Shown piece by piece: positions 45,475 to 56,172 of a stretch of DNA of 64,000 nt (positions are counted from its first letter, which is position 1; each line of letters opens with the position of its first letter). This DNA is from Heterocephalus glaber. Taxonomy: Eukaryota; Chordata; Mammalia; Rodentia; Bathyergidae. The DNA lies in NCBI RefSeq assembly GCF_000247695.1, contig NW_004624849.1:2514747-2578746 (forward strand), read 5' to 3'. The notes below the pieces were generated by a model. It worked only from the letters and a program-made list of their open reading frames with translations, searched no databases and was not told where the DNA came from. The translations under genes were made by a program, and so were the position numbers.

Positions 45475-45610
45475 CTAAACCATTCCTGTCCACTTCCCTT
45501 CTAGAATGCAAGCCCCACCTCTAGGCAGGGACACTTCTTTTGTTTACTACATCAGCACTCAAGAGTTTCTGAAACAGAACTCATTTAATGCTTTTTGAAT
45601 AAAATGGACT
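45475..45610 (+). mobile_element. L2 LINE 3' end
   Basis: CTTCTAGAATGCAAGCCCCA, CAGGGACACTTCTTTTGTTT, then CTTTTTGAATAAAATGG. Confidence 0.6.
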
Positions 45611-46029
45611 AACGCTATGTAGGGCCTTATTTCCCACAGCCTGGGGGAAAGGTGTACAGGACAGGGAAGGCTTGGTGTGGGAGGAAAGAGAAGGAACAGA
45701 AGGGGACAATACCAGAGTTCAAGGCACTCTGAGTGGGCAGGGCTAGAAAGGAGGAGAAGGTAAGGCAAGCTGTGGTGTGATGCCCCCATAATAAGCTTTA
45801 TAATTACTTCCTCAGCTAGCAGTGGAAAAGGACTCAGGAGGAAATGAGACAAGCAATACGGTCAAGTTTCCAGGGCATAGGAGCCTCTGTCTCACACACC
45901 ACAAAGCCTTCTGGCAAGGGAGGCAGCTGTCTCTATGACTTGACCTTGAGCTACGGAGGATAGCTCAGTAGTTGGGTCTCAGTCCCTGCCTAGTAGCTCA
46001 GCAGGCACTGTAGTACCTGTGATTGCCAA

Positions 46030-46150
46030 GCTGATCTGACCCTCCATATGTAGTTGGAAAAACTGAGGCTCAAAGAGATAAAGCAACATGGTCATGTTCC
46101 CACAACTAAGAGCAGCAGCCTCTGGCCCAGGACTCTGCCTCTTGGACGGG
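46030..46150 (-). mobile_element. MIR SINE fragment
   Basis: GGAAAAACTGAGGCTCAAAG, AGATAAAGCAACATGGTCAT, then CTGGCCCAGGACTCTGCCTC; antisense MIR. Confidence 0.6.
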
Positions 46151-46309
46151 TTTTCTCTCCCCCTCACTTTGGGCTGCTCAGATGTTCCTCCTCTGAGGAC
46201 CCTAATGTCTAGTGCCTGGCAATGAGTAGTTGCTCGGGCACTGTAGAATGAATGGGCGAGAAGCGAAGGTCCCCACCGAAAGCCAAGAGAATGACCATGG
46301 CAGTAAGGG

Positions 46310-46480
46310 GTGCCGTTTATCTGTGCCTTACACGGGGGTTGTCTCATAGCAGCCCAGTGAGGGAGGCACCCTTACCATCCCTGTCTCCACGTCGAGAAAC
46401 CAAGACACTGAGAGATTAAGGATGAACCTCAGCGTTGCCAGAGTTGGGACTTCACATCTCTGTCTCAAACTTGAGAGTTC
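46310..46480 (-). mobile_element. MIR SINE
   Basis: CATAGCAGCCCAGTGAGGGA, GAGAAACCAAGACACTGAGA, then CCAGAGTTGGGACTTCACAT; antisense MIR. Confidence 0.65.
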
Positions 46481-46684
46481 CTGTTCCTCACCAGGACATT
46501 CAGCTGCTCTTGTTTTTAGCAAACTCTTTTCTTTGAAAGTGGCCACTGCTGCCCAGATGAGTCTGGCACAGGCTCTGAGCCTGATGAGCTTTTCACTCAC
46601 TGTGATGTCGAGCACAGCGTGTCCCCAACTGGCTCACCAAGCAGCTGGGGACTTCGAGGAATTCTCTCTGAATCCCGCTCCTCA

Positions 46685-46985
46685 TCCAGGATGCCCCAAG
46701 TCCCCCAGCTCCCTCTCAGTGGCAGCTTCTGTTCAAATCTCAGCTCTTCCCCAGGGCTCCAAGGTCTATAACAGAACTCACCACCCTGCTCCCCGCAGAC
46801 CCTTTCCTGTCTTGCCCTTCTGCCCAGCCAAAGCAGCACCGTCTGATGATACTGTGTATCTGTGTTCGTAATGGTCTCCCCACTGGGATATACCCTCAGT
46901 TAGGACGGAGACATTGCTAGCTCAGGGCTCTGTCCCCAGGGCCTGCGTGTGGCGAGTGCTTAGTACATACTGACTGAATGAGTGA
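46685..46985 (+). mobile_element. L2 LINE 3' region
   Basis: CTTCTGTTCAAATCTCAGCT, a GCTCTGTCCCCAGGGCCTGC segment, TGCTTAGTACATACTGACTG and AATGAGTG give the L2 3' order. Confidence 0.7.
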
Positions 46986-48194
46986 AACTCACAGCATCAT
47001 ACCTAAAGTAGCACCTTTCTGAGATGAAACCCTTCAGAGTGATCCTGTGACAGATGTGCCTCCAGGAATTTACTAATAAAAATAAAGAACCCACATTTGC
47101 CAGGTTACTTTAAATAGTTCACAGTGGATGTGTCTGCTCACCTGTCAAATTCATACTGAGTACCTCCATCTTTCAGGCAGAGAATGAGGTCCTGGAAAAA
47201 CATCTATGAACAAGTCCACCCTCAACCCCAAGAGTTGAATTTGAGTGTGGGTGACCCGTGTTAAATAATCTCACAGATTGCATTATAATTGTGCTAGAGC
47301 TGATCAGGGTCCTGGGGGAGGGGGTGGGTTTGAGGATTGTCCTCTGATAAGGTCACTCAAACCTATTTGCATGGGCTGGAGTCCTTGAGTGGTGGTGAAG
47401 GGGCTGCAGCAGCAGCTGCCATATCCAGAGAGGTGCTTGCCCCACAGTGGATTTAGTGGGGACATCATCCATCCCATCAGCTTCAGGCAGAGAGGGCTGG
47501 TGAGAGCGGAGAGAAAGACTTTTTCTAGGGAAGGCTGGGGCTGAGGTCAGAGGCTCTGGCTCACAGCAGTCAGGGATCTCAGGAGCACCGACCCCCAGGA
47601 GCCTACTTCTCCAGTTGTCAAATGAAATAAGATTCACTTGCTCTCGGGCTTGGAGAGCACTGAATTGACGGATGTGGAAGACAAGCTCAGGACCGACTCT
47701 TGTGGGTCTCAGTGCAGTGAAGGGCCAGTAAAAGGGGATACTGAAGGCCTGGGACTATTCCACCACGAGAGTAGATAGCACGGTGCCTCACCTTGGTCTA
47801 CAGGAGTAACTGACCAGTTGTTTCCACACAAAGGGCAAAACAAGGAGTCTGGACTTTAACCTGAAAGGTTGGTTATCAGATAGGAGGAAGAACTTCTTAC
47901 ATCTCAGAAAATAACTGCCGGGAAAAGGCACTAAGGGGAGAGACTGGCTTCCTTGGAAACAGAATAACAAAGCTGGAAGAAAATGTCCACACTCCTCACC
48001 TTGATTTGTGTGGTGAGCTTCAGGGGGAGAGGGACCTGTCTCTGCTCAGCAGGCTGTTAGGGGCAGAGCTGGAGGTAGGGCCGGGTTCCTGGCTCTGGAT
48101 CCAGAGCTTTCCCTACCTTTGCCCACTCCCCTCCCCAACTCTAGTCTTCCAGGCGGAACATCTAACATCAACCAAGAGTGTATGACATCGGGTC

Positions 48195-48345
48195 CACAGA
48201 GCATTAAGATTATTCCTCTGAGCCATCCTGTGAAGCAGGCCCCTCATCTCAGATGAGGGAACTGAGGCACAGAGAAGCTAAGCAACAGTCATGCAGCTCA
48301 TCAGGGAGGGATAAGGGAAGACCTATACCCCGGCCTTCTGAGCTT
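48195..48345 (-). mobile_element. MIR SINE
   Basis: TTAAGATTATTCCTCTGAGC, a CATCCTGTGAAGCAGGCCCC segment, GATGAGGGAACTGAGGCACA, then GTCATGCAGCTCATCAGG. Confidence 0.7.
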
Positions 48346-49327
48346 CTTGCTTGTGCTGCAGTCTCTTCTGTCTCCAGTCCTCATTCTATAGGGGACAAAT
48401 CAAGTGGTGACCTCTGTGGTCAGCTTGACCACACTGAAGAACCCCGAGTATTTCCAAAATAACAGCTTTTCTCTTTTGTAAAGCTTTGCATACTTTCCAT
48501 TCCAGAACAGGACTCCCATGGGGGACAGTTGTTGGCTTTGTGGAGATGCCACCTGGTCAGCCACGCAGAGCCATATGCTTTGAAGAAGCTTGGTTTGGCC
48601 CTAATGAATTCTTAATATATTTTGAAGAAGTGCCCTGCATTTTTATTTTGTATAGGGCCCTGAAAATTGTGCAGCCCATTTGAGGACAGGGGTCCTTGAC
48701 TCACACCCAAAGGAGCTGAGAGGGTGGTGCTAACACACTGGGAGGGTGGCCACCCAAGGTCTTCTCTGGTAGCACGGAACTCAGTTTCTTCCTTGGGTGA
48801 CAGGGATTCCACTTCCTTTTTCCCACTCCACGTCTGCAGATGGATTCAGGAGGTCAGCTCAGGTCAGGGCAGGATTCTCATATTCATCCTCCCTCTCTCT
48901 CCTTCCCGAAGGCTGTGGGTGGACCTGGCAGAGCCAGGCAGGGGGTCATTCCCTTTGGGGCCAGAGGTGACAACTCACCCTTAGGCTTCCTCAAAGCCTC
49001 TGGTTTCTTTCTTGGGCTTGCAGCCAAAGAGCCCATCTGGCTAGCCTAGGGTAGGAAAAAGCACAATTTAGCTGTGGAACAATTTTACCATCAAGTTAAA
49101 CAGATGACACATAGGGAACACAGAGACACCAGGTAGAACACTACATGGCTGATAAAAAAAAATGACCTAATTAGATCTAAAATAGGCAAAGTTGAAGCAT
49201 TTTTCTGTGTGGTATGTAACTGACCCTGTAAAATGAGCTACACAATACTGTATGTTTTCCATGGGCACATTTTTTTTATAAGAAAAAAATTTTTAATGTG
49301 GAAAGATCACATCAAATTCATGTAATA

Positions 49328-49414
49328 CTTTTTTTTTTTTGGTACCGGGGATCAAACTCGGGTCCTTGCACTTGCAAAGCAGGCAGCGAAACCACTGAGC
49401 TAAATCCCCGGCCC
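49328..49414 (-). mobile_element. ID SINE, young-looking, with target duplication
   Basis: T run, then GGTACCGGGGATCAAACTCG to CACTGAGCTAAATCCCCGGC. An 11-bp duplication TTCATGTAATA flanks it at 49317-49327 and 49415-49425. Confidence 0.95.
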
Positions 49415-49530
49415 TTCATGTAATATTTTTTACCTCTGGAAAAGAGGAGGGGTGTCATGGGAGAGATTACTTGCGACTGTCTAATAATTTAAAAAGAGAA
49501 TCACTTGGGTGGAGTTTTGTTTTGTTCTTA

Positions 49531-49718
49531 TGGTCCTGGGGATTGAACCCAGGGCCTTCATACTGAGTTACATCCTCAGCTTGTTTTTGTTTTTGTTTTT
49601 TTGGAGACACTTTTTCACTAAGTTGCTAAATTACTTAGGCTGGGCTTGAGCATGTAATCCTCCTGCTTCAGCTTCCCAGAGTGCCAGGATTACAGGCTTG
49701 TACCACTATACTTGCCTC
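49531..49718 (-). mobile_element. Dimeric B1-ID SINE
   Basis: Antisense partial ID (TGGTCCTGGGGATTGAACCC to GTTACATCCTCAGCTT), T-rich linker, then antisense B1 (GGAGACACTTTTTCACTAAG to TTGTACCACTATACTTGCCT). Confidence 0.8.
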
Positions 49719-49894
49719 TGGTGATTTTATTTTCAGCACAGATGTTCCAACTGTGGAGCAGGAGAGGTGGGGGTGTCAGCCCCTTCCTTTCTTGGCTCCC
49801 AGTAGTGCCCACTTCCAACTGACCACAGCACGCTGCAGCTGACACAGCATAGCTACCTCCCTCTGAGGTGATGTCTACAGTAATGCCAGAAGAG

Positions 49895-49990
49895 TAGGGC
49901 AGATGTAATGATCATTCTCATTTTACAGAGGAGGCAACAGCATCCGAAAGGTTGCATGACTTGCCTAAGAACACAAAGCCAGGAAGCAGG
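49895..49990 (-). mobile_element. MIR SINE fragment
   Basis: GATCATTCTCATTTTACAGA, then GGTTGCATGACTTGCCTAAG, AACACAAAGCCAGGAAGCAG. Confidence 0.65.
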
Positions 49991-50294
49991 AAACTGGACC
50001 ACTCTCATCTCCAAGATGAGTCAGATACAGTGGACATGAACAGGCTAGGACCCCATGGCTAATTGTTCTCAGATTATTTAGGGTTTTGAAGGATTTAGGG
50101 TGTCCTTCTAGGCCAAAGTGGCTTCTCCTAGGCCCACTCTGAGCCTCCAGGCAGACCTGGGATGTGCTAACCCTTTTCTTGAACTCCGAATGTAATAGTC
50201 CCTCTACTTGCCTTATGGTGCTGGGGGACTGCACTCCAGCAGCAGCAACCAAAGAACAGAGGTGATTCTGGGATTCAGCCTCCTTGCTCTGCCT

Positions 50295-50534
50295 AGGAAG
50301 TGGGAGGGGTAGGGGAAAGGAAAGAAGGGAAAGGAAAAAGTATGAGAAAAGGAAAGAACAGAAACAAAGTCTTTGTAAATAGGGAGGAGTGGAGGGGTTA
50401 AAGGGAGCACAGGGGAGTGGGGAAAAAAATAAGAACCAAGCTATATCATGTAAAGGTACAAATTCCCAATGATGAATGTCATCATATTGTATACTAAAAT
50501 GTACCAATGAACTTAATGAATAATAATAATAAAG
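50295..50534 (+). mobile_element. L1-type 3' tail, plus-strand copy
   Basis: Polypurine tract (GAAGTGGGAGGGGTAGGGGA, then repeated GGAAAG text), AGTCTTTGTAAATAGGGAGG, TAAGAACCAAGCTATATCAT, TAAAATGTACCAATGAACTT and an (AAT)n tail. It is the sense form of the tail found at 17804-18253. A frame open on the opposite strand through this block is not a gene. Confidence 0.75.
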
Positions 50535-50809
50535 CTTCAGGTTCCTCACAAGATGAATGCTGATTGGCTTCCCCTCTTTGGCACCTCTTTCCTGCTCCTG
50601 GAGACTGACTGCTTCCCCTCTCTTTCTCCTTCCACATTCCTGGCCACTGATTGATTCCCCTTCTCTGGCTCCTCCCACTTTCCTGGACTTGCCTCCTTAA
50701 CTTTCACCAGCCAACTTTTAGGTCAGTTGTTCTAAAAACCACACTGGTCCCATAAAAGCTGTCCTGGGCCTGGTACGTTCTCAGACATCAGTACCCTAGG
50801 CCCAAGGAT

Positions 50810-50905
50810 GCTAATTAAACCTGTGGCAGAGCCCAGGAATCTAGTTTTTAAAAACAAGTCCACATAATATTGATATTTAGTGAAATTTGGGAACCAATGA
50901 TTTAG
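50810..50905 (+). mobile_element. MER5A-like fragment
   Basis: CCCAGGAATCTAGTTTTTAA, AACAAGTCCACATAATATTG, TGGGAACCAATGATTTA resemble the MER5A end. Confidence 0.5.
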
Positions 50906-50909
50906 TCCA

Positions 50910-51000
50910 AATCTCTGTAAAAAACCAGGTAAACTGAGGCCCCCAGAGACGAAATTTCTTGTCCAAGATTACGCAGTGAATAGACTAAAAGCAAATACTG
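50910..51000 (-). mobile_element. MIR SINE fragment
   Basis: CCAGGTAAACTGAGGCCCCC, then TTTCTTGTCCAAGATTACGC. Confidence 0.55.
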
Positions 51001-51774
51001 AGAGGCTGCTTGTGCCCCCATGACAGCCCTCCCCACACTGTAGGCACACACACAACGCAGATGTACAGTATAACAAAGATGCACACGCACAATGTAGATG
51101 CACACACACAGCACAGACACCCACATGCCCCCCGCATTCCTTCAGATCTCTCGGCTTCTGTTCTGGGGACTGGCTAGAATCTGGTTCCTTCACCTCTAGG
51201 CTATGGGACCCAAAGTTCAGGCCAGATTGGTCCCTGCGGAGTGAGGAAAGGATGGCAGTTTCTTGGTGAAAAGTGTCACCCTGGGGTGGCCAGGGCCTGG
51301 CATCATTCTGCTACCCTGCTGGCGCTCACTCAGGTCACATGGAGCCGTGGTGAAATCTGAGCTGTCCCACTCTGTTCCCATCTGTCCCAGAAGGCTGCAG
51401 GGGGTCCTGGCCCCTCAGTCACTCTCCCTAAGATTCAGGTGTCACATGACTGGGCCCCATGCCAGGTTCTGCTCCCCAGGCCACTCTCTGCCTCACTTGG
51501 CCCCGATCCCAGGATGCCACCGTTTGCTGTGCTGGAAATGGCTAGAAGGCACAGAAGGGCAGAGGGAGGTGCTGAGGTGGCCTTGCTTCTTCCTGAGCTC
51601 TGAGTGCTCCTTTCCCTCTTCCAACAAGCACTGAGCAAACAGGTCAGATCCTTTAGGTCCTGCCACTATGGACTGCCACCACCCAAGCCCTTTACAGCAG
51701 CCCTGTTCCTCCAGCACACCACCTGCTTTGACCATTAGACTGATTCTCCTCCAAACACTTGCTGTCACCCAATT

Positions 51775-52675
51775 AGGAGCAATCCAATTAGGAAATAAGC
51801 AAAAGATGTGAAGAGACATTTCGCTGAAAAAGACATACAGATGGCAAACAAGCCCATGAAGATGTTCATCATTAGCCATTAAGGGAATAAAAATTATAAT
51901 CACAATAAGGTATCATTCTACATCTATCCAAATAGCTAAAATAAGAAATAGTGATAATGCCAAATACTGTCAAGGGTTTAGAGAAACCTAGTCATACATT
52001 GTTATTGGGAACATAGAATTGTACAGCCATTGTGGAAAACAGTTTGGCAATTTATCAAACTAAATATGCAACTCTTATGCAACCAAGCAATTGTATTTCT
52101 GGGCATTTGTCCCAGAGAAATAGACAATGTTCACACAAAAACCTGTATGCAAATGTTTATATAGCAATATTATTGGTGTTGCCCCCAAACTGGAAACTAC
52201 CCAGTTGTCCTTCAACAGGATAATGATTAAATAAACCGTATTATAACCTACCATAATGTATTACCAACAAGAAGGAAAGATTAAAGGGTGTGAATGAATC
52301 TCCAGGGAGTTATGCTGAGTGGGAAAAGCCAATCCCCAGAAGTGACATACTGTATGACTCCATTTGTATAACATTCTTGAAATGGCAAAATTACAAAAAT
52401 GGAGAATGGATTAGTGATTGCCACCAGTTAAGGAGAGGGTAGGGGTGTGAGAGGGAAGTATTCATGGCTTTAAAAAGATAATGTGAAGGTCCTTGTGGAG
52501 ATGGAAATATTCCATATTTGACTGTGTCAATGTCAGTATCCTGGTTGTGAGATTATAATTTGGCAATGCGCTATTATGGGAAACTGAGGAAAGAGCTCAC
52601 GGACTCCCGCTGTATTATTGACAACTGTTGTGAATTTAAATGATTGCAAAATAAACATGTTTAAATAAATAGAAG
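51775..52675 (+). mobile_element. Old L1 (L1M) ORF2 end and 3' UTR
   Basis: The plus strand reads the familiar end of L1 ORF2 in broken form: GAAGATGTTCATCATTAGCC, AATTGTACAGCCATTGTGGA, CAAGCAATTGTATTTCTGGG, TGTATGACTCCATTTGTATA, ending in an A-rich tail near 52675. No frame is intact. It is separate from, and opposite to, the L1 at 53856. Confidence 0.85.
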
Positions 52676-52929
52676 TTTAGAGACAGAAAAAAGAAAAACC
52701 ACTGCTGCTTCTCCAAGATGAAGTAAGAGTGGCCAAGGCTTCCAGAAGTGGTCTGGACTCACCCAGAACAGACTCATGCATGGCTTTGGGAGTATTGTCA
52801 GCTTTCTCATTCTTTATATTCCTCCCTTTTCCTCTCTCCCATATTCTCAAGCAAAACCTCTGAGCACTCTCCCTTCTTTCTCCTGCCCAAATAGGAAAAA
52901 GCTGAAGAAGCCGCTAGTCCTAGATCATA

Positions 52930-53330
52930 GATAATTGTTCATACGGTGCCTGCTTGCAAAGCGATGCACATTTTAATGGAAGCAAGTCCTGTTAAGCTTA
53001 AAACTGGATTTCCAGTAGTGAAACTGCTGACACGGCAGGCAGAGGAGGGAAGATGTTTAAGATGGTTGGAAAAGGGAGGGCCTCACTGAACTCTGCCATC
53101 AGGACTGCAAGCTAGGCTGATTCATCAGGCCAGCTGTGCCCAGTGGGTAGTGAGCAGAGACCTGAGCACCAGGGTAATAGACAGAAGGTGATTAAAGGCT
53201 AATTCCAGTAGTGCTTCAGGATTAGATAAGAATGATTAGAAACAGAAAATTAGGATTTGATAGATAAAAGACATATATTAATTTGCTCAGAAACTTTCAC
53301 TTTTTTGTGCAAAGAACTGCCCATTTCCAT
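52930..53330. promoter_or_regulatory. Candidate non-coding regulatory element
   Basis: Repeat-free, TAAT- and GATA-rich text lies between two L1 fragments, for example GATTAGATAAGAATGATTAG at 53222 with a consensus GATA site AGATAAG. Function is a guess. Confidence 0.2.
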
Positions 53331-53855
53331 TCCAGCTGGTGATCTGAGTTGGGGGGCAGGGATCATCTGGCTACAAATCATTGGCCTAGGTGTGATCCCT
53401 TGATTCCAGCCTGACCAACCATGATAACATCTGGATCTCAGTGATAGGTTGGGAAGGTGGTGGGTGATCTAAACGTAGCCAATTGGAGTCTTACACTGTT
53501 TGTTGAAACTGGATTTGGGAAGAAGAGTTTAGTCTTTAGAGATGAAACTGGGAGGATTATTAAATCTTCGAACAGCAGCTCAGGAGAAGTGAAGGAGGAA
53601 GATCAATCTCAAAGATGAGAGAACCAGAAATGAGACAATAGGAGAAAACCTAGTGGTCCTAGAGCTCCTGGCTCAACTTACCTGAGGCCTCCTGCAATCT
53701 TGTCTGGTCAGTGGTTTGGATACAGGAGCCAATTACTGCCCCCAGAACTCTCTTTTCAAGAAGCTGGAGCTCAGTCTACCAGCCTGAGGGAGGTGGTGTG
53801 GGGTACTTATGGGTTCTTGGTCAGAAAATTCTGTCCCACCTGAGCAAAAAAGACA

Positions 53856-55575
53856 TCATCATTTTCTTTATCTATACACATGTTGATAGTCATATAGGCC
53901 ACTTCCAAAATTTACCTATTATGAGCTGAGCTGCTATAAACATGGCTATGCATATATCACTGTACAACGATGTCTTCTACTCTTGTGGGTAGATACTTTG
54001 TTGGTGGGGACAGCTGGGTTAAATAGAATTTCTGTTTTTAGTTTTGTGAGAAATCTCCATACTGATTTCCACAGTGGTTGTACTAGTTTACATTACAACC
54101 AACTATGTAGAAGTGTTCCTTTCCACCCTGACCCCTAGTCTTGTCAGCATTTGTTATTATTTGATTTCTTGATAATAGCCATTCTTTCTGGGGTAAGATG
54201 AAATCTCAGTGTTATTTTTATTTACATTTTCTCGTGGCCAATGATGTTGAACATGCTTTCATGTATCTATTTGGCCATTTGTATTTTTTCTTCTGAGAAG
54301 TGTCTATTCATTTCAATTGACCTTTTTTTTTTGGTACCAGAGATCGAACTCGGGACCTTCTGTTTTTGAGGCAGGTGCCGGAACCACTGAGCTAAATCCT
54401 GGACCCAAATGACCATTTTTTGATTGGTTCTTTTATTGGGGGATTCTAATTTTTTGAGTTATTTATATATTTTAGATATTAGTTCTCTGAGGAGTAACTG
54501 GCAACAATGTTTCCCATTCTGCAAGTTGTCTCTTCACTGTTTTGGTTGTTTCCTTTGCTGTGCAGAAGGTTTTTAACTTGTATAGTCTTGTTTGTTGATT
54601 CTTGATGTTGTTTCTTGCACAATTGGTGTTCTGTTCAAAACGTCTTTACCTGTACCTATGTCTCCAAGAGTTTCACCTATTTTATCTTTCAACGGATTTT
54701 TTTTTTAATATCCAGGTCTTTGATCTATTAAGATATTTTATTTTAATTCATGATGAGAGGTATGGGTCTAGATTCAATCTTCTGCATGTGTATAACGAGT
54801 TTTCCCAGTTTAAAGAGGCTATCTTTCCTCCAAGGTATTTTTTCTCTCCTTTGTCAAAGATCAGAGGACTTAATGTGCCTAGGGCTGTTTCTGCATTCTC
54901 TATTCTGTTCCATTGATCCATGTGTCTCTTTTTGTGCTAATACCATGCTGTTTTTATCATAGTAGCTTTGTAATATAACTTGAAACCTGGAATTGTGATG
55001 CTTCTTGCTTGGCTCTTCTTGCCCAGGAGTGCTTTTGCTTATGAGTCTCTTCTGGTTCCATATATATTTTAGGATTATTTTCTCTAGTTCTCTAGTTCTG
55101 AGGAATTCTGTTGGCATTTTAATTGGAATTGCATTGAACCTGTGTATTAGTTTTGATAGTGTGGCCATTTTGACAATATTGGTTCTGTCTATATAGGAAC
55201 AGGGTATATCTTTTCATTTTCTGTTATCTTCTTCCATCTTCTTTTTCAGTACTACAGTTTTTGTTATAGAGGTCTTTGACTTTGTTAGGTTAATTCCTAA
55301 GTATTTAATTTTTCTTGAGGCTATTGTGAATGTTATTATTTTCCTAATTTCTTTCTTAGTGAGTTCATTATTGGTGTACAGGAACTCTATTGATTTTTGT
55401 ACCCTGCTATATTGCTGAATTTGGTTCTAAGAGTCTTTTGGTGGAATTTTTTTGAGTCTTCTATGTAAAGGATCAGGTTGCCAGCAAATAATGAAAGTTT
55501 GACTTCTTTCTTTGTTCTATGTATCCCTTTTATTTCTTTCTCTTGCCTGATTGCTTACTCAGAGCTTTTTACCAT
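53856..55575 (-). mobile_element. L1 ORF2 C-terminal fragment, with an ID inside
   Basis: The minus strand carries the L1 ORF2 3' half. A translated stretch at 55168-54854 starts [19 protein letters not shown] and includes KYIWNQKR, the conserved segment after the reverse transcriptase domain. Stops and frameshifts break the frame. The 5' part of L1 is absent. An ID element (54329-54408) interrupts it. Confidence 0.9.
54329..54408 (-). mobile_element. ID SINE nested in the L1
   Basis: GGTACCAGAGATCGAACTCG to CACTGAGCTAAATCCTGGAC, preceded by a T run. AATTGACC before and AAATGACC after it look like an imperfect target duplication in the L1. Confidence 0.9.
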
Positions 55576-55649
55576 CTCAGTCTCCATTCCTTCAGATCTC
55601 AAAACTGTAAGGATCTTGGGAGGTAGCAGCTGCCCAAAAGCCTTGGTGG

Positions 55650-55805
55650 TTAAGATTTGGAGTCAGATGGATATGAGACAGTGGCCAGGCTAAATATGGG
55701 ACCCTGGGAATATTACTTAACTTTCCTGAACCTCAGTTTCCCTATTTTCCATATGAGTGTGGTAATAACAGCTTGTTGTGTAGATTAAGTGAGACAATGA
55801 ATGGC
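55650..55805 (+). mobile_element. MIR SINE
   Basis: AGATTTGGAGTCAGATGGAT, TTACTTAACTTTCCTGAACC, TCAGTTTCCCTATTTTCCAT, then TGTAGATTAAGTGAGACAAT. Confidence 0.8.
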
Positions 55806-55835
55806 ACATACTCAAGAGCTCCTGGCCTCTACATT

Positions 55836-56066
55836 CATTCCCTCACTCACTCATTCGTTCACTCACCCATTCACCTGCCCACTCATTCACTCTTTCACTC
55901 TTCACCCATTCGCTCACTCACTCATTCACTCACTTATTCGCTCACTACTCATGCATTCATTCATTCACTCATTCATTCACTCACCCATTTGCCCACCCAC
56001 TCATTCATTCACTCACTCACTCACGCATTCATTCATTCACTCACCCATTCACTCATTCATTCATTC
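55836..56066 (+). repeat. Tetranucleotide array (ACTC/ATTC)n
   Basis: About 230 bp of CATTCACTCACTCATTC-type units with interruptions. Because the unit is four bases and lacks stop codons in all frames, it creates long false frames rich in His, Ser, Thr, Ile and Leu. Confidence 0.95.
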
Positions 56067-56078
56067 AACAATCATATT

Positions 56079-56172
56079 TTGTTGTTTGTTTGTTTTTTGG
56101 TAGCGGGATCAAACTCGGGTCCTTGAGCTTGTGCAGCAGGTGGCGAAACCACTGAGCTAAATCCCCGGCCCC
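56079..56172 (-). mobile_element. ID SINE inserted at the edge of the tetranucleotide array
   Basis: T-rich run, GGTAGCGGGATCAAACTCGG to CACTGAGCTAAATCCCCGGC. A perfect 17-bp duplication CATTCAACAATCATATT flanks it at 56062-56078 and 56173-56189. Confidence 0.95.

Larger units (their letters stand above)
29906..49310. other. 5' flank of CRHR1, middle part; no gene seen
   Basis: No coding exon, processed pseudogene or RNA gene was recognised on either strand. Repeats are listed separately. Unassigned unique-looking stretches include 29910-31600, 35100-35490, 36010-36490, 37140-37800, 37940-38470, 38570-39290, 39980-42330, 44050-44490, 44650-45370, 47000-48190 and 48350-49270. A 165-codon frame at 36088-36585 runs into an L2 and is considered chance. 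Confidence 0.65.

Noticed and set aside
45950..46015. A tRNA-like or ID-like segment (GGATAGCTCAGTAGTTGG).
   Set aside because: Only the A-box-like part matches; no B box, no A tail and no cloverleaf could be drawn.
49965..50678. 237-codon minus-strand frame, the longest in the window.
   Set aside because: It crosses the polypurine L1-type tail at 50295-50534 in antisense; the Ser/Leu/Pro/Phe-rich part is the pyrimidine tract. No protein similarity.
55773..56126. Histidine/serine/threonine-rich frames.
   Set aside because: They are translations of the (ACTC/ATTC)n array, open because the unit has no stop codon.
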